This document shows positions 36,013 through 45,829 of a DNA stretch of 46,612 bases, piece after piece. The notes below the pieces were generated by a model, which saw nothing but the letters and a program-made list of their open reading frames with translations, was not told where the DNA came from and searched no databases. Position 1 is the stretch's first letter, and every line of letters starts with the position of its first letter. Both the position numbers and the translations under genes were made by a program. Source of the DNA: Sporichthyaceae bacterium (GTDB lineage: Bacteria > Actinomycetota > Actinomycetes > Sporichthyales > Sporichthyaceae); NCBI GenBank assembly GCA_036493475.1, contig DASXPS010000017.1:1-46612 (forward strand), read 5' to 3'.

Positions 36013-36763
36013 CGGCGCATTCTGGGGTGGCCGGCGGAGCGACGGCGAGGAAGTCCTTGGCCGCGGCGGCGTAGGTGACCGGATGGGTGAAGCGGAACAT
36101 GTGGCCGGTCCGCGGCAACACGACCTCCCTGGCGTCGGGGATGCCCGCGAGCATGATCGTGGAGGCGTTCTCGCCGATCAGCACGTCGTGCGAGGGGGTC
36201 AGGATCAGAGTCGGTACCTGGATCCGGCCGAGCACGTCGACGTAGTCGGCGGTGAGGACGGCCTGCACGCGCGCGCCGAAGGAGGCCGCCGGGGTGCTGG
36301 TGAGAAACAGCTCGCGGCTGCGCGCCTCGCTCCAGGGCACCTGTCCGTCGCCGTCGAAAGGGGAGGCGAGGCGGTGGGCATGGGCTCGCAGCGTCAGCTG
36401 CCGGTAGAACGGGCCGCGGGTTTTGCCGATCACCCGCATCAGGGCCCTCCACGGCTTCGAGTCGATCGGGTTCGCCGCGAATCCGCCGGACAGCACCAGG
36501 GCGCGTAGGCCCGGCGGGCGGCGGGTGGCGAGCGCGAGCGCGATGTTCGCGCCGAAGGAGTCGCCGACCAGCACGTAGTCCTGGAGGTCTGCGATCGCCT
36601 CCTCGACGAAGTCGGCGTAGCGCTCGATGTCGTTCACGCCCTCGGGCAGCCGCAGGGAGCGCTGGGGCGCCTCGCCGTAGGGCGCGAGTTGTTCGGCGCT
36701 CCACGGGGCGCCGGAGAAGCAGGGGATGAAGACCAGGGTCGGGTTCTTCTCGGTAGTGTCCAT
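36005..36763 (-). CDS. alpha/beta hydrolase
   Basis: A 252-aa alpha/beta-fold hydrolase. The nucleophile elbow is VLVGDSFGANIALAL; the acid is likely the Asp of LTPSHDVLIG and the base the His in RTGHMFRF, giving Ser-Asp-His. LVFIPCFSGAPWSAEQL holds the oxyanion-hole region. It probably cleaves an ester or lactone. ATG 36763 is directly downstream of an AT-rich region with AACATGTT palindromes, and the gene is co-transcribed with marR. Confidence 0.87.
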   Translation of the reverse strand: MDTTEKNPTLVFIPCFSGAPWSAEQLAPYGEAPQRSLRLPEGVNDIERYADFVEEAIADLQDYVLVGDSFGANIALALATRRPPGLRALVLSGGFAANPIDSKPWRALMRVIGKTRGPFYRQLTLRAHAHRLASPFDGDGQVPWSEARSRELFLTSTPAASFGARVQAVLTADYVDVLGRIQVPTLILTPSHDVLIGENASTIMLAGIPDAREVVLPRTGHMFRFTHPVTYAAAAKDFLAVAPPATPECADA

Positions 36764-36766
36764 AGC

Positions 36767-36804
36767 AACATGTTACACAACATACATGTCGTATAACATG
36801 TTAT
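36767..36804. promoter_or_regulatory. palindromic operator cluster before the hydrolase-marR operon
   Basis: AACATGTT at 36767-36774, ACATGT at 36784-36789 and the perfect 12-bp palindrome ATAACATGTTAT at 36793-36804 share the core ACATGT. Centres are 16 and 12 bp apart. They sit immediately upstream of the hydrolase start (36763) in an unusually AT-rich stretch. They are good candidates for MarR dimer sites overlapping the promoter. Confidence 0.6.
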
Positions 36805-36809
36805 CTGGC

Positions 36810-37343
36810 TCACACCAGTCTGCGTCGCATGGCCACGCCCGGCATGACCACCCCGTCCGGCATCACCAGGTCCTCCGGCTGCTCGCCGGAAAAGCCCCAC
36901 GATCGGTACAGCGGCATGCCGGGCATGGTCGCCATCAACGACAGCTCGGAGAATCCCTCGACGCGGGCGGCTGCGGCGCAGGCGTCGAGGATGCAGCTGC
37001 CCAGCCCGCGGCGGGTCCAGTCGCCGTGTACGAACATGGCCCGGACCCGGGCAGGTTCCCGGGCCGGGTCGAGCAGGCGGGCCTCCCGGCCGCTGGGCGC
37101 CTCGCCGCTAAACAACTTGTCCCGCCGACTCCACCCCCCGCAAGCCGCGAGGCTGCCGTCCGGCGCGAGGACGACGAAGTAGGTGCCGTCCTCGATCAGC
37201 ATCCGGTCCAGCGCGCCGATGTACCGCACGCCGCTCGCGGTCTGCGTCGCGTCGTAGAACGCCGGGAAAATCGCCTGCACCGACGCGGTCATCAACGCCT
37301 GGATCGCCGCGGCGTCAGCCATCGTCGCGACGCGCAACTCCAT
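36810..37343 (-). CDS. GNAT family N-acetyltransferase
   Basis: A 177-aa GNAT protein with motif A MFVHGDWTRRGLGSCILDAC (about residues 102-121), preceded by LAACGGWSRRDKLFSG and followed by LSLMATMPGMPLYRSWGF. The substrate is unknown. ATG 37343 is chosen; the longer open frame is antisense or overlaps the osmC-like gene. It lies 5 bp downstream of that gene, so the two form an operon. Confidence 0.83.
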   Translation of the reverse strand: MELRVATMADAAAIQALMTASVQAIFPAFYDATQTASGVRYIGALDRMLIEDGTYFVVLAPDGSLAACGGWSRRDKLFSGEAPSGREARLLDPAREPARVRAMFVHGDWTRRGLGSCILDACAAAARVEGFSELSLMATMPGMPLYRSWGFSGEQPEDLVMPDGVVMPGVAMRRRLV

Positions 37344-37348
37344 CGACG

Positions 37349-37849
37349 TCAGGGCCGCACCAGCTCCAACTTCGGCGAGTTCGCCAGGGTCTGCAGCACC
37401 ACGCAGTACCGCTCGGTCAGCCGCAGCAGGGTGTCCACCTGGTCGGCGGGAGCGTCGGTGTCCAGGTCGACGTGCAGCCGGATCGCGGTGAAGCCCACGG
37501 ACGCGTCCTTGGCCACGCCCAATGTGCCGCGGAAATCGAGGTCGCCCTCGGCGCGTAGGGTGCCGCCGCGGATCGGGACCTCCAGCGAAGTGGCGACCGC
37601 GCGCAAGGTGACACCGGCGCAGGCGACCAACGCCTGCAGCAGCATGTCGCCGGAGCACGCGAGCGCCCCGGTGCCGCCGGTGGCCGGATGCAGACCCGCC
37701 TCGACGAGCGCCTTGCCGGTCTGCACCGAACAGGCGATGCCGTCGTCCAGGGATCCCTGCGCGGACAGCGTGATCAGCGCCGCGTCGGGCTCGGTGCGGT
37801 ATTGGTCCTTCAGCGGCGCCTGCAGCGCCTGCAACTCGGTCTTGTCCAT
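37349..37849 (-). CDS. OsmC family protein
   Basis: A 166-aa OsmC/Ohr-type protein. The two redox cysteines are in ACSGDMLLQALVACAG (first cluster, about 64-80) and TERYCVVLQTLAN (about 145-157); the beta-rich N-terminus LITLSAQGSLDDGIACSV is typical. Relatives reduce organic peroxides with the cysteine pair, but the OsmC/YhfA-like branch is less well understood. ATG 37849. It is divergent from the BKACE gene (28 bp) and upstream of the GNAT gene. Confidence 0.8.
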   Translation of the reverse strand: MDKTELQALQAPLKDQYRTEPDAALITLSAQGSLDDGIACSVQTGKALVEAGLHPATGGTGALACSGDMLLQALVACAGVTLRAVATSLEVPIRGGTLRAEGDLDFRGTLGVAKDASVGFTAIRLHVDLDTDAPADQVDTLLRLTERYCVVLQTLANSPKLELVRP

Positions 37850-37877
37850 GACCCGAACGCTAGGCCAGGCTGACCGC

Positions 37878-38747
37878 GTGCGTGAGGTGTGGGTGGAGGC
37901 TGCGGTCAACGGGCCGTGGACGCGGGCACGGCAACCGAAGATCCCGATCACGGTGGACGAGATCGTCGCCGACGGCATCGACTGCGTGCGGGCCGGCGCG
38001 GCGATCGTGCACGTGCACCCCTACGACCCGGTGACCGGACTGCAGCGCGAGGACCCGGACGTCTATCAGGCGATCATTGACGGCATCCGGGCCGAGGTGG
38101 ACGCGATCGTCTACCCGACGTTGGCGCTGCTGGGCGACCCCAACGGCGAGCGCCCCATGTCGGCCGCGGAACGGTTCGCCGCTGTCGCGGAACTCTGTCG
38201 CCGCGGGGTGCTCGAGTGGACCGTGGTCGACCCTGGCTCCGCGCACATGACCCACGTCGAGACGCCGGGCGAGGGCTTCCTCTATCTCAACCCGGACGAC
38301 CACATTCGCTACGGGCTCGACCTGGCCGCGGCCAACGGAGTGCGTCCGGCCTACGCCTGCTACGAACCCGGCATTACCCGCCTCGGCGCGCTGCTGGCCC
38401 GCGCCCGCCCCGGACTGCCCGAGCCTGTCTACCGGTTCATGTTCTCCGACGACCTGAGCTTCGGCTTCCCGCCGCGGGACTGGGCGCTGGACGCCCACGT
38501 CAAGTTATTGGCAGAGGTCGCGCCGGGCGGCGCGTGGATGGTCGCCGGCCTGTGCGTGGACATCTGCCCGTTGATCCCGCACGCCGTGACCCGCGGCGGT
38601 CACGTCCGAGTCGGCTTGGAGGACCAACCGTTCGGGTCGGGGCGGACCAACGTCGAATTGGTCACCGACGCGGTCAACCGCATCAGCGACGCCGGCGGGC
38701 GTCCGGCCACCGCGGCCGAGGTCCGCGCCGCGTTGGCCGGCCGCTAA
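37878..38747 (+). CDS. BKACE-family beta-keto acid cleavage enzyme (DUF849)
   Basis: A 289-aa TIM-barrel protein. The family's metal-binding HxH is present in AAIVHVHPYDP (residues about 43-53), and the late Glu ligand is in HVRVGLEDQPFG. ATYPTL-like strand AIVYPTLALLGD and WTVVDPGSAHMT follow the family pattern. Members cleave a beta-keto acid with acetyl-CoA to give acetoacetate and an acyl-CoA (3-keto-5-aminohexanoate in lysine fermentation is one case). Here HVHPYD replaces the common HVHARD, which may shift specificity. GTG 37878 is the start because the family N-terminus begins there. It overlaps the convergent S9 peptidase gene by 4 bp. Confidence 0.82.
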   Translation: MREVWVEAAVNGPWTRARQPKIPITVDEIVADGIDCVRAGAAIVHVHPYDPVTGLQREDPDVYQAIIDGIRAEVDAIVYPTLALLGDPNGERPMSAAERFAAVAELCRRGVLEWTVVDPGSAHMTHVETPGEGFLYLNPDDHIRYGLDLAAANGVRPAYACYEPGITRLGALLARARPGLPEPVYRFMFSDDLSFGFPPRDWALDAHVKLLAEVAPGGAWMVAGLCVDICPLIPHAVTRGGHVRVGLEDQPFGSGRTNVELVTDAVNRISDAGGRPATAAEVRAALAGR

Positions 38748-40855
38748 CCGACGCTCAGCGCCCGGCGCAGGAAGTCGAGCTGGAACAGCAGCAGGTTCTC
38801 CGCCACGACCTCCTGCGGCGTCATGTGGGTGACCCCGGACAGCGGCAACACCTGGTGCGGCCGACCGGCGGCGAGCAGCGCCGCGGACAACTGCAGGGTG
38901 TGCGCGGCCACCACGTTGTCGTCGGCCAGCCCGTGCACCAGCAGCAGCGGGCGTTCCAGCTTCTCGGCATCGGTGATCAGGGAGGTAGCGGCGTACACCT
39001 CCGGGTGCGAGGCCGGCGTGCCCAGGTACCGCTCGGTGTAATGGGTGTCGTACAACGCCCAGTCGGTCACCGGCGCCCCGGCGATCGCGGCATGGAACAC
39101 GTCCGGGCGACGCAGCACCGCTAATGCGGCCAGGTACCCGCCGAACGACCAGCCCCGGATGCCCACCCGGCTCAGGTCCAGGTCCGGGCAGACGGCGGCG
39201 GCCGCGTGCAGCGCGTCCACCTGGTCGGCCAGCACCGGCGTGGCCAGATCCAGGTGCACCGCGCGCTCCCATTCCGAGCCGCGGCCCGGTGTGCCGCGAC
39301 CGTCGGCGATGACCACCGCGAAGCCCTGGTCGGCCCACCACTGGGATTCCAGGAAGGCGTTGGCGGTGGCCAGTACCCGCTGCGCGTGCGGGCCGCCGTA
39401 GGGGTCCATCAACACCGGCAGCGAGGTGCCCGGCCGATGCCCGGTGGGTAGCAGCAGCGCGGTGCGGATCTCGCCGGGGCCGGCCAGCAGCATCCGCGGC
39501 TCCGGGCGCAGGCCGGGGTCATCGGCGGAGTCAGCCACGGCGCCCAGCGCCACCCCGTCCCGCAGCACCGTCGAGCGGCGGCCCGGCCGGGTAAGCACGG
39601 CCGAGGTGACCACCATGGTGGCGCCGGCCGCGGTGGCCGAGTGCACACCGGCGCCCTGGGACAGCTCCACCGGGCCGGCCGGATCGGTCCGGTACACCCG
39701 CACCTCGGTGGGCTCGTGCGCGGATGCGGTGAACAGCACCTCGGTCCGGTCATGGCCGGGCACCGTCCCGGCCACCGCGCGGACCTGCAGTTCGGCGGAG
39801 ACCATGGCCTCCCCGACGAACAGCCGGCGCCGCCCGTCGGCGTCGGCCACCCGGACCAGCTCGCCGTCCGGGGTCCAGGCCGGCACCCCGTCGACCAACT
39901 CCACCCACGCCGGGTCGTGATCGGTGTGCAGCACGCCGGTGGCCCCGGTGAGCGGGTCCATGGTCAGCGTCTGCACCCGGCGCTGGTCCCGGCTCTGTAC
40001 GGACAGCAGCGGCGGGCCGAATCGCGACCAGTGCACGGCGCACAGGTATTCGAAGGCCTGGCTGTCCCAGTGGGCGCGCACCGGGCCACCGCCGTGGAGC
40101 GGCAATACGTGCAGCTCGACCTCGGCGTTGGCCGAGCCGGCCGCGGGATAGGCGATCTCGTGCGGGGCGCGGCCGGGGTGCGCCGGGTCGGCGATCTGCC
40201 AGCGGGACACCGGTGAGGTGTCCACCCGGGTGGCCAGCAATGCCGAGGAATCCGGGGACCACCAGTATCCGCGGGAGCGGCCCATCTCCTCCGCGGCGAT
40301 GAACTCGGCCAGTCCCCAGCTGACGTTCGGCGCTTGGTCCTGCCCCGGCACCGCTCGGTCGTTTCCGGTGGCGACGCCCACGAGGCGCAACATATTGTCG
40401 GCCACGTAGGCAATCTGACGGCCCGTCGGGTCCAGCCGGGGGTCGAACACCGGCCCGGCCACGGCCAGCTCGCGTACCCGCGGCTCACCGGTCAACTCCG
40501 CGACGTACAACCGCCCGGACAACACGAAGGTCGCGCGGCTGAGCGCGCGGTCGGTGGCGAACGAGACGATCCCGGCCGCCCCCTCCCGGGCCCGTTCCCG
40601 CCGCGCCCGCTCGGCGTCGGACAGCGTCTCGTCGTCCGCGGTCAACGTGTGCGGGTCGGCGATGACCCGTTCCCGAAGACCGCCGCCGGCCAGGTCGGCC
40701 ACCCACAGCATGGTGCGTCGGTCGGTGCCCGACGGGGTGCGCAGGAACACGACGCGACTGCCGTCGGCGGAGACCACGAAGTTGCGCGGCAGCCCGAGGC
40801 TGAACCGCAGCGTCCGTGCGCTGCGCCGGGGGAAGCTCAGCTGTGGCTCCGTCAT
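38744..40855 (-). CDS. S9-family prolyl oligopeptidase
   Basis: A 703-aa serine peptidase of DPP IV type. The N-terminal beta-propeller part (about 1-450; [22 protein letters not shown]) is followed by an alpha/beta hydrolase domain with S570 in [12 protein letters not shown], Asp in [12 protein letters not shown] and His in [20 protein letters not shown] precedes the catalytic domain, as in the family. There is no signal peptide, so it is probably cytoplasmic, trimming proline-containing peptides. ATG 40855. Confidence 0.9.
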   Translation of the reverse strand: MTEPQLSFPRRSARTLRFSLGLPRNFVVSADGSRVVFLRTPSGTDRRTMLWVADLAGGGLRERVIADPHTLTADDETLSDAERARRERAREGAAGIVSFATDRALSRATFVLSGRLYVAELTGEPRVRELAVAGPVFDPRLDPTGRQIAYVADNMLRLVGVATGNDRAVPGQDQAPNVSWGLAEFIAAEEMGRSRGYWWSPDSSALLATRVDTSPVSRWQIADPAHPGRAPHEIAYPAAGSANAEVELHVLPLHGGGPVRAHWDSQAFEYLCAVHWSRFGPPLLSVQSRDQRRVQTLTMDPLTGATGVLHTDHDPAWVELVDGVPAWTPDGELVRVADADGRRRLFVGEAMVSAELQVRAVAGTVPGHDRTEVLFTASAHEPTEVRVYRTDPAGPVELSQGAGVHSATAAGATMVVTSAVLTRPGRRSTVLRDGVALGAVADSADDPGLRPEPRMLLAGPGEIRTALLLPTGHRPGTSLPVLMDPYGGPHAQRVLATANAFLESQWWADQGFAVVIADGRGTPGRGSEWERAVHLDLATPVLADQVDALHAAAAVCPDLDLSRVGIRGWSFGGYLAALAVLRRPDVFHAAIAGAPVTDWALYDTHYTERYLGTPASHPEVYAATSLITDAEKLERPLLLVHGLADDNVVAAHTLQLSAALLAAGRPHQVLPLSGVTHMTPQEVVAENLLLFQLDFLRRALSVG

Positions 40856-40944
40856 GGACGAATCCTGACACCGCGGCGACCGGCTTCGCTTATCGGCCGG
40901 GCGAAGTCCCGGGCAGGCGCCCGGCGTCGACTAGATTTCCCGTC

Positions 40945-41841
40945 ATGTGCGCCGCCCCCGCCGCGTCGTCCGCCACCCACCGGATGGTCGTCGTGCACGC
41001 CCATCCGGATGACGAGGTGATCAACACCGGCGCCACCATGGCCATGTATGCCGCACAGGGCGCCGGGGTCACCCTGGTGACCTGCACGTTGGGCGAGGAG
41101 GGCGAGATCCTGGTGCCCGGGCTCGCCCACCTGGCCGCCGATCGGGAGGACGGCCTCGGGCGGCACCGCATTGGCGAACTTGCCGCGGCCATGGTGGCCC
41201 TGGGCGTCGGTGACCACCGATTCCTCGGCGGCCCCGGCCGTTACCGGGACTCCGGGATGATGGACACCCCGGCCAACCGGCGCGCCGATTGCTTCTGGCG
41301 GGCCGAGGTGGACACCGCGGCGGCCGACCTGGTCGCTGTGCTGCGCGAGGTCCGCCCGCAGGTGCTGATCAGTTACAACGAGAACGGCGGGTACGGCCAC
41401 CCGGACCACATCCAGGCCAATCGGGTCATGCGCCGCGCCGCGGAGCTGTCCGCAGACCCCGCGTTCCGCCCGGATCTGGGCGCGGCGTGGGCAGTGGCCC
41501 GGATCTACTACACCGTGGTGCCCTACTCCTTCCTGCAAGCCGGCATCGACGCGCTCGCGGCAGCCGGGCAGAGCGAAATTTTCGGCAACGCCACCCGCGC
41601 AGAGGAGGTCGGCTTCGGGGTGCCCGACGAGCTGGTCTCGGTGATGATCCAGGCCGAGGAGTTCGTCGAGGCGAAGATGGCCGCGATGCGGGCGCACGCC
41701 ACCCAGATCACCGTCGACGGCCCGTTCTTCGCGCTGTCCAACCACCTCGGGCAGAAGATCTGGGGCACGGAGTGCTTCCAGTTGGTGCACGGGGAACTCG
41801 AGTCCGTCCGCCCGGCGTCCGATCTGTTCGCCGGCCTGTGA
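40945..41841 (+). CDS. mshB: N-acetyl-glucosaminyl-inositol deacetylase (mycothiol synthesis)
   Basis: A 298-aa LmbE/PIG-L-family zinc deacetylase. The zinc motif HAHPDDE is at residues 18-24 and [13 protein letters not shown] supplies the third ligand. [10 protein letters not shown] and [19 protein letters not shown] are characteristic of MshB (and Mca), and the length fits. MshB removes acetyl from GlcNAc-inositol so that cysteine can be added to form mycothiol. Mca, the paralogous amidase, cannot be fully excluded, but the following small membrane gene is the common mshB neighbour. ATG 40945. Confidence 0.87.
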   Translation: MCAAPAASSATHRMVVVHAHPDDEVINTGATMAMYAAQGAGVTLVTCTLGEEGEILVPGLAHLAADREDGLGRHRIGELAAAMVALGVGDHRFLGGPGRYRDSGMMDTPANRRADCFWRAEVDTAAADLVAVLREVRPQVLISYNENGGYGHPDHIQANRVMRRAAELSADPAFRPDLGAAWAVARIYYTVVPYSFLQAGIDALAAAGQSEIFGNATRAEEVGFGVPDELVSVMIQAEEFVEAKMAAMRAHATQITVDGPFFALSNHLGQKIWGTECFQLVHGELESVRPASDLFAGL

Positions 41842-42353
41842 AGCAGGGCAGGGGCACTGCCCGGCCCGGTGCGACGCCGCAACGGCGGCCGCCGCCCGGT
41901 CCGTCCGCCGTGAAACGACCGACCGCGACGCCGGCCGCCCCGGCCTGGCACGCGCTGTTCGCCAAATCCGAGGGTGTGGCCGATTGGGTGGCCCGTGCGG
42001 GTCTGCCCCGGGTGATCGCGGTGTCCGTCGGTGTGGCCCTGCTCGGCTTCGTCGTCGCGGTGGCCGGTGCGTTCGAGCACGCCGAGAAGGCGCCGGTGGG
42101 ACTCCTCGTCTCGCTGCTCGCCGAAGGCTCGGTGGCCTTCGCCGCCGGGGTGCACACCCGCAGCCGGTTCGGTGCCGCACTGCCCGTGCTCGCCTGGGTG
42201 GCCGCCACCCTGCTCGGGGCCACCGAACGCCCGGAGGGTGACCTGGTCATCCCGGCCGATTCGCTCGGATATGCCTACCTGCTGGGCGGTTTGGTGCTGT
42301 TGGGACTGTTGACCCTGCTGCCATATGGCGGATCTCTCCTCCCCGACCGGTAG
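41838..42353 (+). CDS. small multispan membrane protein (DUF6113-like)
   Basis: A 171-aa protein with a basic, Pro-rich cytoplasmic start ([20 protein letters not shown]) and about four spans: [58 protein letters not shown] and [22 protein letters not shown] 41838 overlaps the mshB stop as GTGA, so it is translationally coupled. Similar small membrane proteins follow mshB in streptomycetes (from memory); the function is unknown. Confidence 0.75.
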   Translation: MKQGRGTARPGATPQRRPPPGPSAVKRPTATPAAPAWHALFAKSEGVADWVARAGLPRVIAVSVGVALLGFVVAVAGAFEHAEKAPVGLLVSLLAEGSVAFAAGVHTRSRFGAALPVLAWVAATLLGATERPEGDLVIPADSLGYAYLLGGLVLLGLLTLLPYGGSLLPDR

Positions 42354-42435
42354 CAGTGCGCGTGGTTGCCCTGCGGGCGCGTGTTCGTTTGATGTACTGA
42401 GCGCGGAAGGATTCGGCGAGCTTGCGAGCCGATCA

Positions 42436-44301
42436 ATGAGCGCCGCCGAAGGGGGACTGGGCGTGGCCGCACCGACGCCTCTGCCGCACCGGCGGGCGGT
42501 GCGACCCGGCATGGTCGCTGGGGTCGTGGGCGCCCCCGTCGTACTGCTGATCGGTCTTTACCTGATCGGCGTGGCGCTGACCGGGTCCAACGTGCCGCGG
42601 GGCACCGAGGTGTTCGGGGTGAACATCGGCGGGAACTCATCGGCCGCCGCGCAGGCGAAATTGGCCAGGGATCTGCCCGCTGTCATGCCTGCCACGTTCA
42701 CGGTGAACGCCGGTGACAAGAGCTTCCCGTTGGAGGCCACCAATCTGGGGCTGTCCGCGGACCCGGCGGCCACGGTGACGGCGGCCCGGCATGGCGCGCA
42801 CCGACCGTTGAGCGCCTACAAGTCCCTGCTCGGCATAAACCGCCGGATCGCCCCGGTGCTGGCCGTGGACACCCCGAAGCTCACCGACGTGCTCAACACC
42901 CTGTCCACCAACATCCACCAGGACCTGGTCGAGGGCAATCTGGTGTTCACCGACGGGGTGGCCTCGGCGGTGGAGCCGGTGCCCGGCCGGGTGCTGGACG
43001 TGCCCGGCACCATCGCCGCAGTGGAGCAGGCCTACCGGGTCGGCTTCGACCAGGTGCCCGCCGCGTTGACCCTCACCAAGCCGGCCGCCACCGCGGATGC
43101 TGTGCACCGGGCGTTGGTCGACTTCGGCGTCAAGGCCATGTCCGGCCCGATCACGGTCACCGTGGGCCCGGACTCGGTGGAGATCACCGCGCAGGAGTTG
43201 GGCAGCCACCTGTCGATGACGCCGGACGGTAACGGCGGCCTGCGCCCGGTGCTCGGCGGGGTCGGGCTGGCCGCGGACATCATGGCCAAGGCCCCGGACC
43301 TGGGCACCAAGGCACGCAACGCGACCTTCAAGATCGTCGATGACGAACCGGTGATCGTGCCCAGCCAGGCCGGTGCGGCCATCGACCCGGACAAGTTGGC
43401 CTCCGGCGTGCTGGACATGCTCGCCGGCACCGGACCCCGCGAGGTCACCGCCGCGGTCGCGCAGACGCAGGCCAAATTCACCACCGAGGACGCCCGGGCC
43501 CTGGGCATCGTGGAGAAGATGTCCACGTTCAAGACCTACTTCCCGATCGCTCCCTACCGGCTGACCAACATCGGGCGGGCGGCCAAGTTGATCAACGGCT
43601 CGATCGTGAAGCCGGGCCAGACGTGGAGCCTGAACAAGACGGTCGGCGAGCGCACCGAGGCCAACGGCTTCGTGAAGGGCTTCATCATCAAGGGCGACAA
43701 GTTCGCCGAAGACCTCGGCGGTGGCGTCTCCCAGTCCGCCACCACCACGTTCAACGCGGTGTTCTTCGCCGGTCTGCAGGACGTCGAGCACCACCCGCAC
43801 AGCCTCTACATCTCGCGCTACCCGGCCGGTCGGGAGGCCACGGTGGCGTGGCCGGACAAGGACCTGCGCTGGAAGAACGACTCCGGGCACGGCGTCTACA
43901 TGCAGGCCGTGATGAAGCCGGGCTGGATCTCGGTGACGCTGTGGGGCACCAAGTTCTGGGACAAGATCGAGTCGATCTCCGGCCCGCGGCACAACATCAA
44001 GCACCCGGGCGACCCGATCATCTCCACCGATCCGACGTGTCACGCCACCGAGCCGGTCGACGGCTTCGACATCGACGTGACCCGGGTGTTCTACCGGGAC
44101 GGTGCCGAGGCCAATCGGGAGACCTTCCACACCCACTACGACCCCACCTTCAAGGTCATCTGCAAGCCGGCGCCGACCGCATCGCCCACGCCGGGTGCCA
44201 CCGACAGCCCGGACCAGACATCGGCGCCGGATCCCGGTAGCCAACCGGACCCGGGCATGACTGCGGACTCCACGCCGGCCCCGACCTCCAAGCAGCACTG
44301 A
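42436..44301 (+). CDS. VanW family protein with PG-binding repeats
   Basis: A 621-aa exported protein anchored by one N-terminal span (about 26-49, MVAGVVGAPVVLLIGLYLIG). The extracellular part has two related repeats of the peptidoglycan-binding-4 type (GTEVFGVNIGGNSSAAAQAKL near 56 and a second around 190-330), then a VanW domain with STFKTYFPIAPYRLTNIG, GERTEANGFVKGF and EDLGGGVSQSATTTFNAVF. A Pro/Thr/Ser tail (PTASPTPGATDSPDQTSAPD) closes it. VanW proteins occur with vancomycin-resistance clusters, but in actinobacteria most are housekeeping surface proteins of unknown role. ATG 42436 is the chosen start; the frame is open from 42325, overlapping the gene before. Confidence 0.85.
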   Translation: MSAAEGGLGVAAPTPLPHRRAVRPGMVAGVVGAPVVLLIGLYLIGVALTGSNVPRGTEVFGVNIGGNSSAAAQAKLARDLPAVMPATFTVNAGDKSFPLEATNLGLSADPAATVTAARHGAHRPLSAYKSLLGINRRIAPVLAVDTPKLTDVLNTLSTNIHQDLVEGNLVFTDGVASAVEPVPGRVLDVPGTIAAVEQAYRVGFDQVPAALTLTKPAATADAVHRALVDFGVKAMSGPITVTVGPDSVEITAQELGSHLSMTPDGNGGLRPVLGGVGLAADIMAKAPDLGTKARNATFKIVDDEPVIVPSQAGAAIDPDKLASGVLDMLAGTGPREVTAAVAQTQAKFTTEDARALGIVEKMSTFKTYFPIAPYRLTNIGRAAKLINGSIVKPGQTWSLNKTVGERTEANGFVKGFIIKGDKFAEDLGGGVSQSATTTFNAVFFAGLQDVEHHPHSLYISRYPAGREATVAWPDKDLRWKNDSGHGVYMQAVMKPGWISVTLWGTKFWDKIESISGPRHNIKHPGDPIISTDPTCHATEPVDGFDIDVTRVFYRDGAEANRETFHTHYDPTFKVICKPAPTASPTPGATDSPDQTSAPDPGSQPDPGMTADSTPAPTSKQH

Positions 44302-44305
44302 GCCC

Positions 44306-44752
44306 GTGGACCCGCTCGACGCGCAGATCATTGCCGCGTTGCGGGTCGACGCCCGGACTTCTTACGCCGATATCGGTGAGGTCGTCGGCCTGTCCGCGCC
44401 CGCGGTGAAGCGTCGAGTGGACCGCCTGCGCACCAGCGGCGCCATCAAGGGGTTCACCGCGGTGGTCGATCCCGCCGCGTTGGGCTGGACCACCGAGGCG
44501 TTCGTGGAGTTGTACTGCGTGGACCGCACGACCCCGGCCACCATTCGGGCGGCGGTGTCCCGCTACCCGGAGGTGGTGGCCGCCTCCACGGTGACCGGCG
44601 AACCGGACGCCCTGCTGCATGTACTGGCCGCCGACATCGGCCATCTTGAACGGGTGGTCGAACAGATCGGCGCGGAACGCTTCGTGGCGCGTACCCGTTC
44701 GCACGTGGTGATGTCCGCGTTGCTGCGTCGGGAGCCGGGTAGCACGGGCTGA
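44306..44752 (+). CDS. Lrp/AsnC-family regulator
   Basis: A 148-aa regulator. N-terminal HTH: DPLDAQIIAALRVDARTSYA then DIGEVVGLSAPAVKRRVDRL. C-terminal RAM ligand domain: EAFVELYCVDRTTPATIRAAV and VVAASTVTGEPDALLHVLA. GTG 44306 starts 4 bp after the VanW stop. Lrp-type proteins sense amino acids. The next genes catabolise arginine derivatives, so this is probably their regulator. A GCTGA/TCAGC hairpin at 44748-44764 overlaps the stop. Confidence 0.9.
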   Translation: MDPLDAQIIAALRVDARTSYADIGEVVGLSAPAVKRRVDRLRTSGAIKGFTAVVDPAALGWTTEAFVELYCVDRTTPATIRAAVSRYPEVVAASTVTGEPDALLHVLAADIGHLERVVEQIGAERFVARTRSHVVMSALLRREPGSTG

Positions 44753-44929
44753 TGGTCCGTCAGCGCGCGAACGCCCAAAACCGAGTGAAATACCGCGATC
44801 TGCGCCACGGGCCCATCCTTCCCGCAGCAACTCGCCGCCACGCCGGCAGGACACGCAATGATCCGTCGGCCGCGCGCAACGTTTTCGCCTGCCGGGCCCC
44901 TGTGTGGGTTCCACCATGGAGGTATGACG

Positions 44930-45829
44930 ATGCCTCAGCCCGCCGCTCGCGAGACCATGGCGTCCGCCGCGCCACAGCGTCCGATCCCTTCGGCCGCCAC
45001 GGTCACCGCACTGCCGACCGTGCGCACCGCGCGGACGCGGCACTACCTGATGTGCCGGCCCACCTACTTCGAGGTGAGCTACGCGATCAACCCGTGGATG
45101 GACCCGGAAGTGCCGGTGGACCCGAAGCTGGCCATGCGCCAGTGGGAGGGCCTGCGCGACACCTACCGGAGCCTCGGTCACACGGTCAGCTTCATCGAGC
45201 CGGTGCGCGGCTTGCCGGACATGGTGTTCGCGGCCAACGGCGCGCTGGTGGTGGACGGCAAGGTGCTCGGCGCCCAGTTCCTCAACCCGCAGCGCGGCCC
45301 CGAGGGCCCCGCATACCTGCGCTGGATGGAGGAGGACGACACCTTCGCCGAGTTCGCCACCACCGAGTCGGTGAACGAGGGTGAGGGCGACTTCCTCGAC
45401 CTCGGCGACGTCATCCTGGCCGGAACCGGGTTCCGCACCGAGCGCACCGCACATGCCGAGGCGCAGGAATTCTTCGGTAAGCCGGTGATCTCGCTGACCC
45501 TGGTCGACCCGCGGTTCTACCACCTGGACACCGCGATCGCGGTGCTCGGCGACCACGACGTCGCCTGGTACCCGCCCGCGTTCTCGCCGGGCAGCTGCGC
45601 GGTGCTCACCCGGATGTTCCCGGACGCCATCATGGCCACCGACCATGACGCCGTGACCTTCGGGCTGAACGCGGTCTCCGACGGTCGGCGCGTGGTGATC
45701 CCCGAGGAGTCGGTGGACATGATCGAGGCGCTGGTCGCGCGCGGCTACGAGCCGGTGCCCGTGGCGATGTCGGAGTTCCGCAAGTCCGGCGGCGGCCCGA
45801 AGTGCTGCACCCTGGAGCTACGGACATGA
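44930..45829 (+). CDS. dimethylarginine dimethylaminohydrolase-type amidinohydrolase
   Basis: A 299-aa guanidine-modifying enzyme fold (DDAH/arginine deiminase superfamily). Substrate and catalytic regions are visible: [17 protein letters not shown] near the N-terminus, [27 protein letters not shown], the catalytic His in [12 protein letters not shown], and the nucleophile Cys in [10 protein letters not shown] (residue 292 or 293). It hydrolyses a guanidino compound to citrulline or a related ureido/ornithine product. ATG 44930 is preferred over ATG 44924, because GGAGG (44918-44922) is 7 bp from 44930. It overlaps rocD by 4 bp, so the product probably feeds ornithine breakdown. Naming as ddaH is likely, but an ornithine-forming relative cannot be excluded. 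Confidence 0.85.
   Translation: MPQPAARETMASAAPQRPIPSAATVTALPTVRTARTRHYLMCRPTYFEVSYAINPWMDPEVPVDPKLAMRQWEGLRDTYRSLGHTVSFIEPVRGLPDMVFAANGALVVDGKVLGAQFLNPQRGPEGPAYLRWMEEDDTFAEFATTESVNEGEGDFLDLGDVILAGTGFRTERTAHAEAQEFFGKPVISLTLVDPRFYHLDTAIAVLGDHDVAWYPPAFSPGSCAVLTRMFPDAIMATDHDAVTFGLNAVSDGRRVVIPEESVDMIEALVARGYEPVPVAMSEFRKSGGGPKCCTLELRT

Noticed and set aside
36764-37877. Plus-strand extension upstream of the BKACE gene
   Set aside because: Antisense to the GNAT and OsmC-like genes; the BKACE family N-terminus starts at GTG 37878.
42436-44301. VanW gene as part of a glycopeptide-resistance cluster
   Set aside because: No vanH/A/X, vanR/S or related genes nearby; VanW proteins are common housekeeping surface proteins in actinobacteria.
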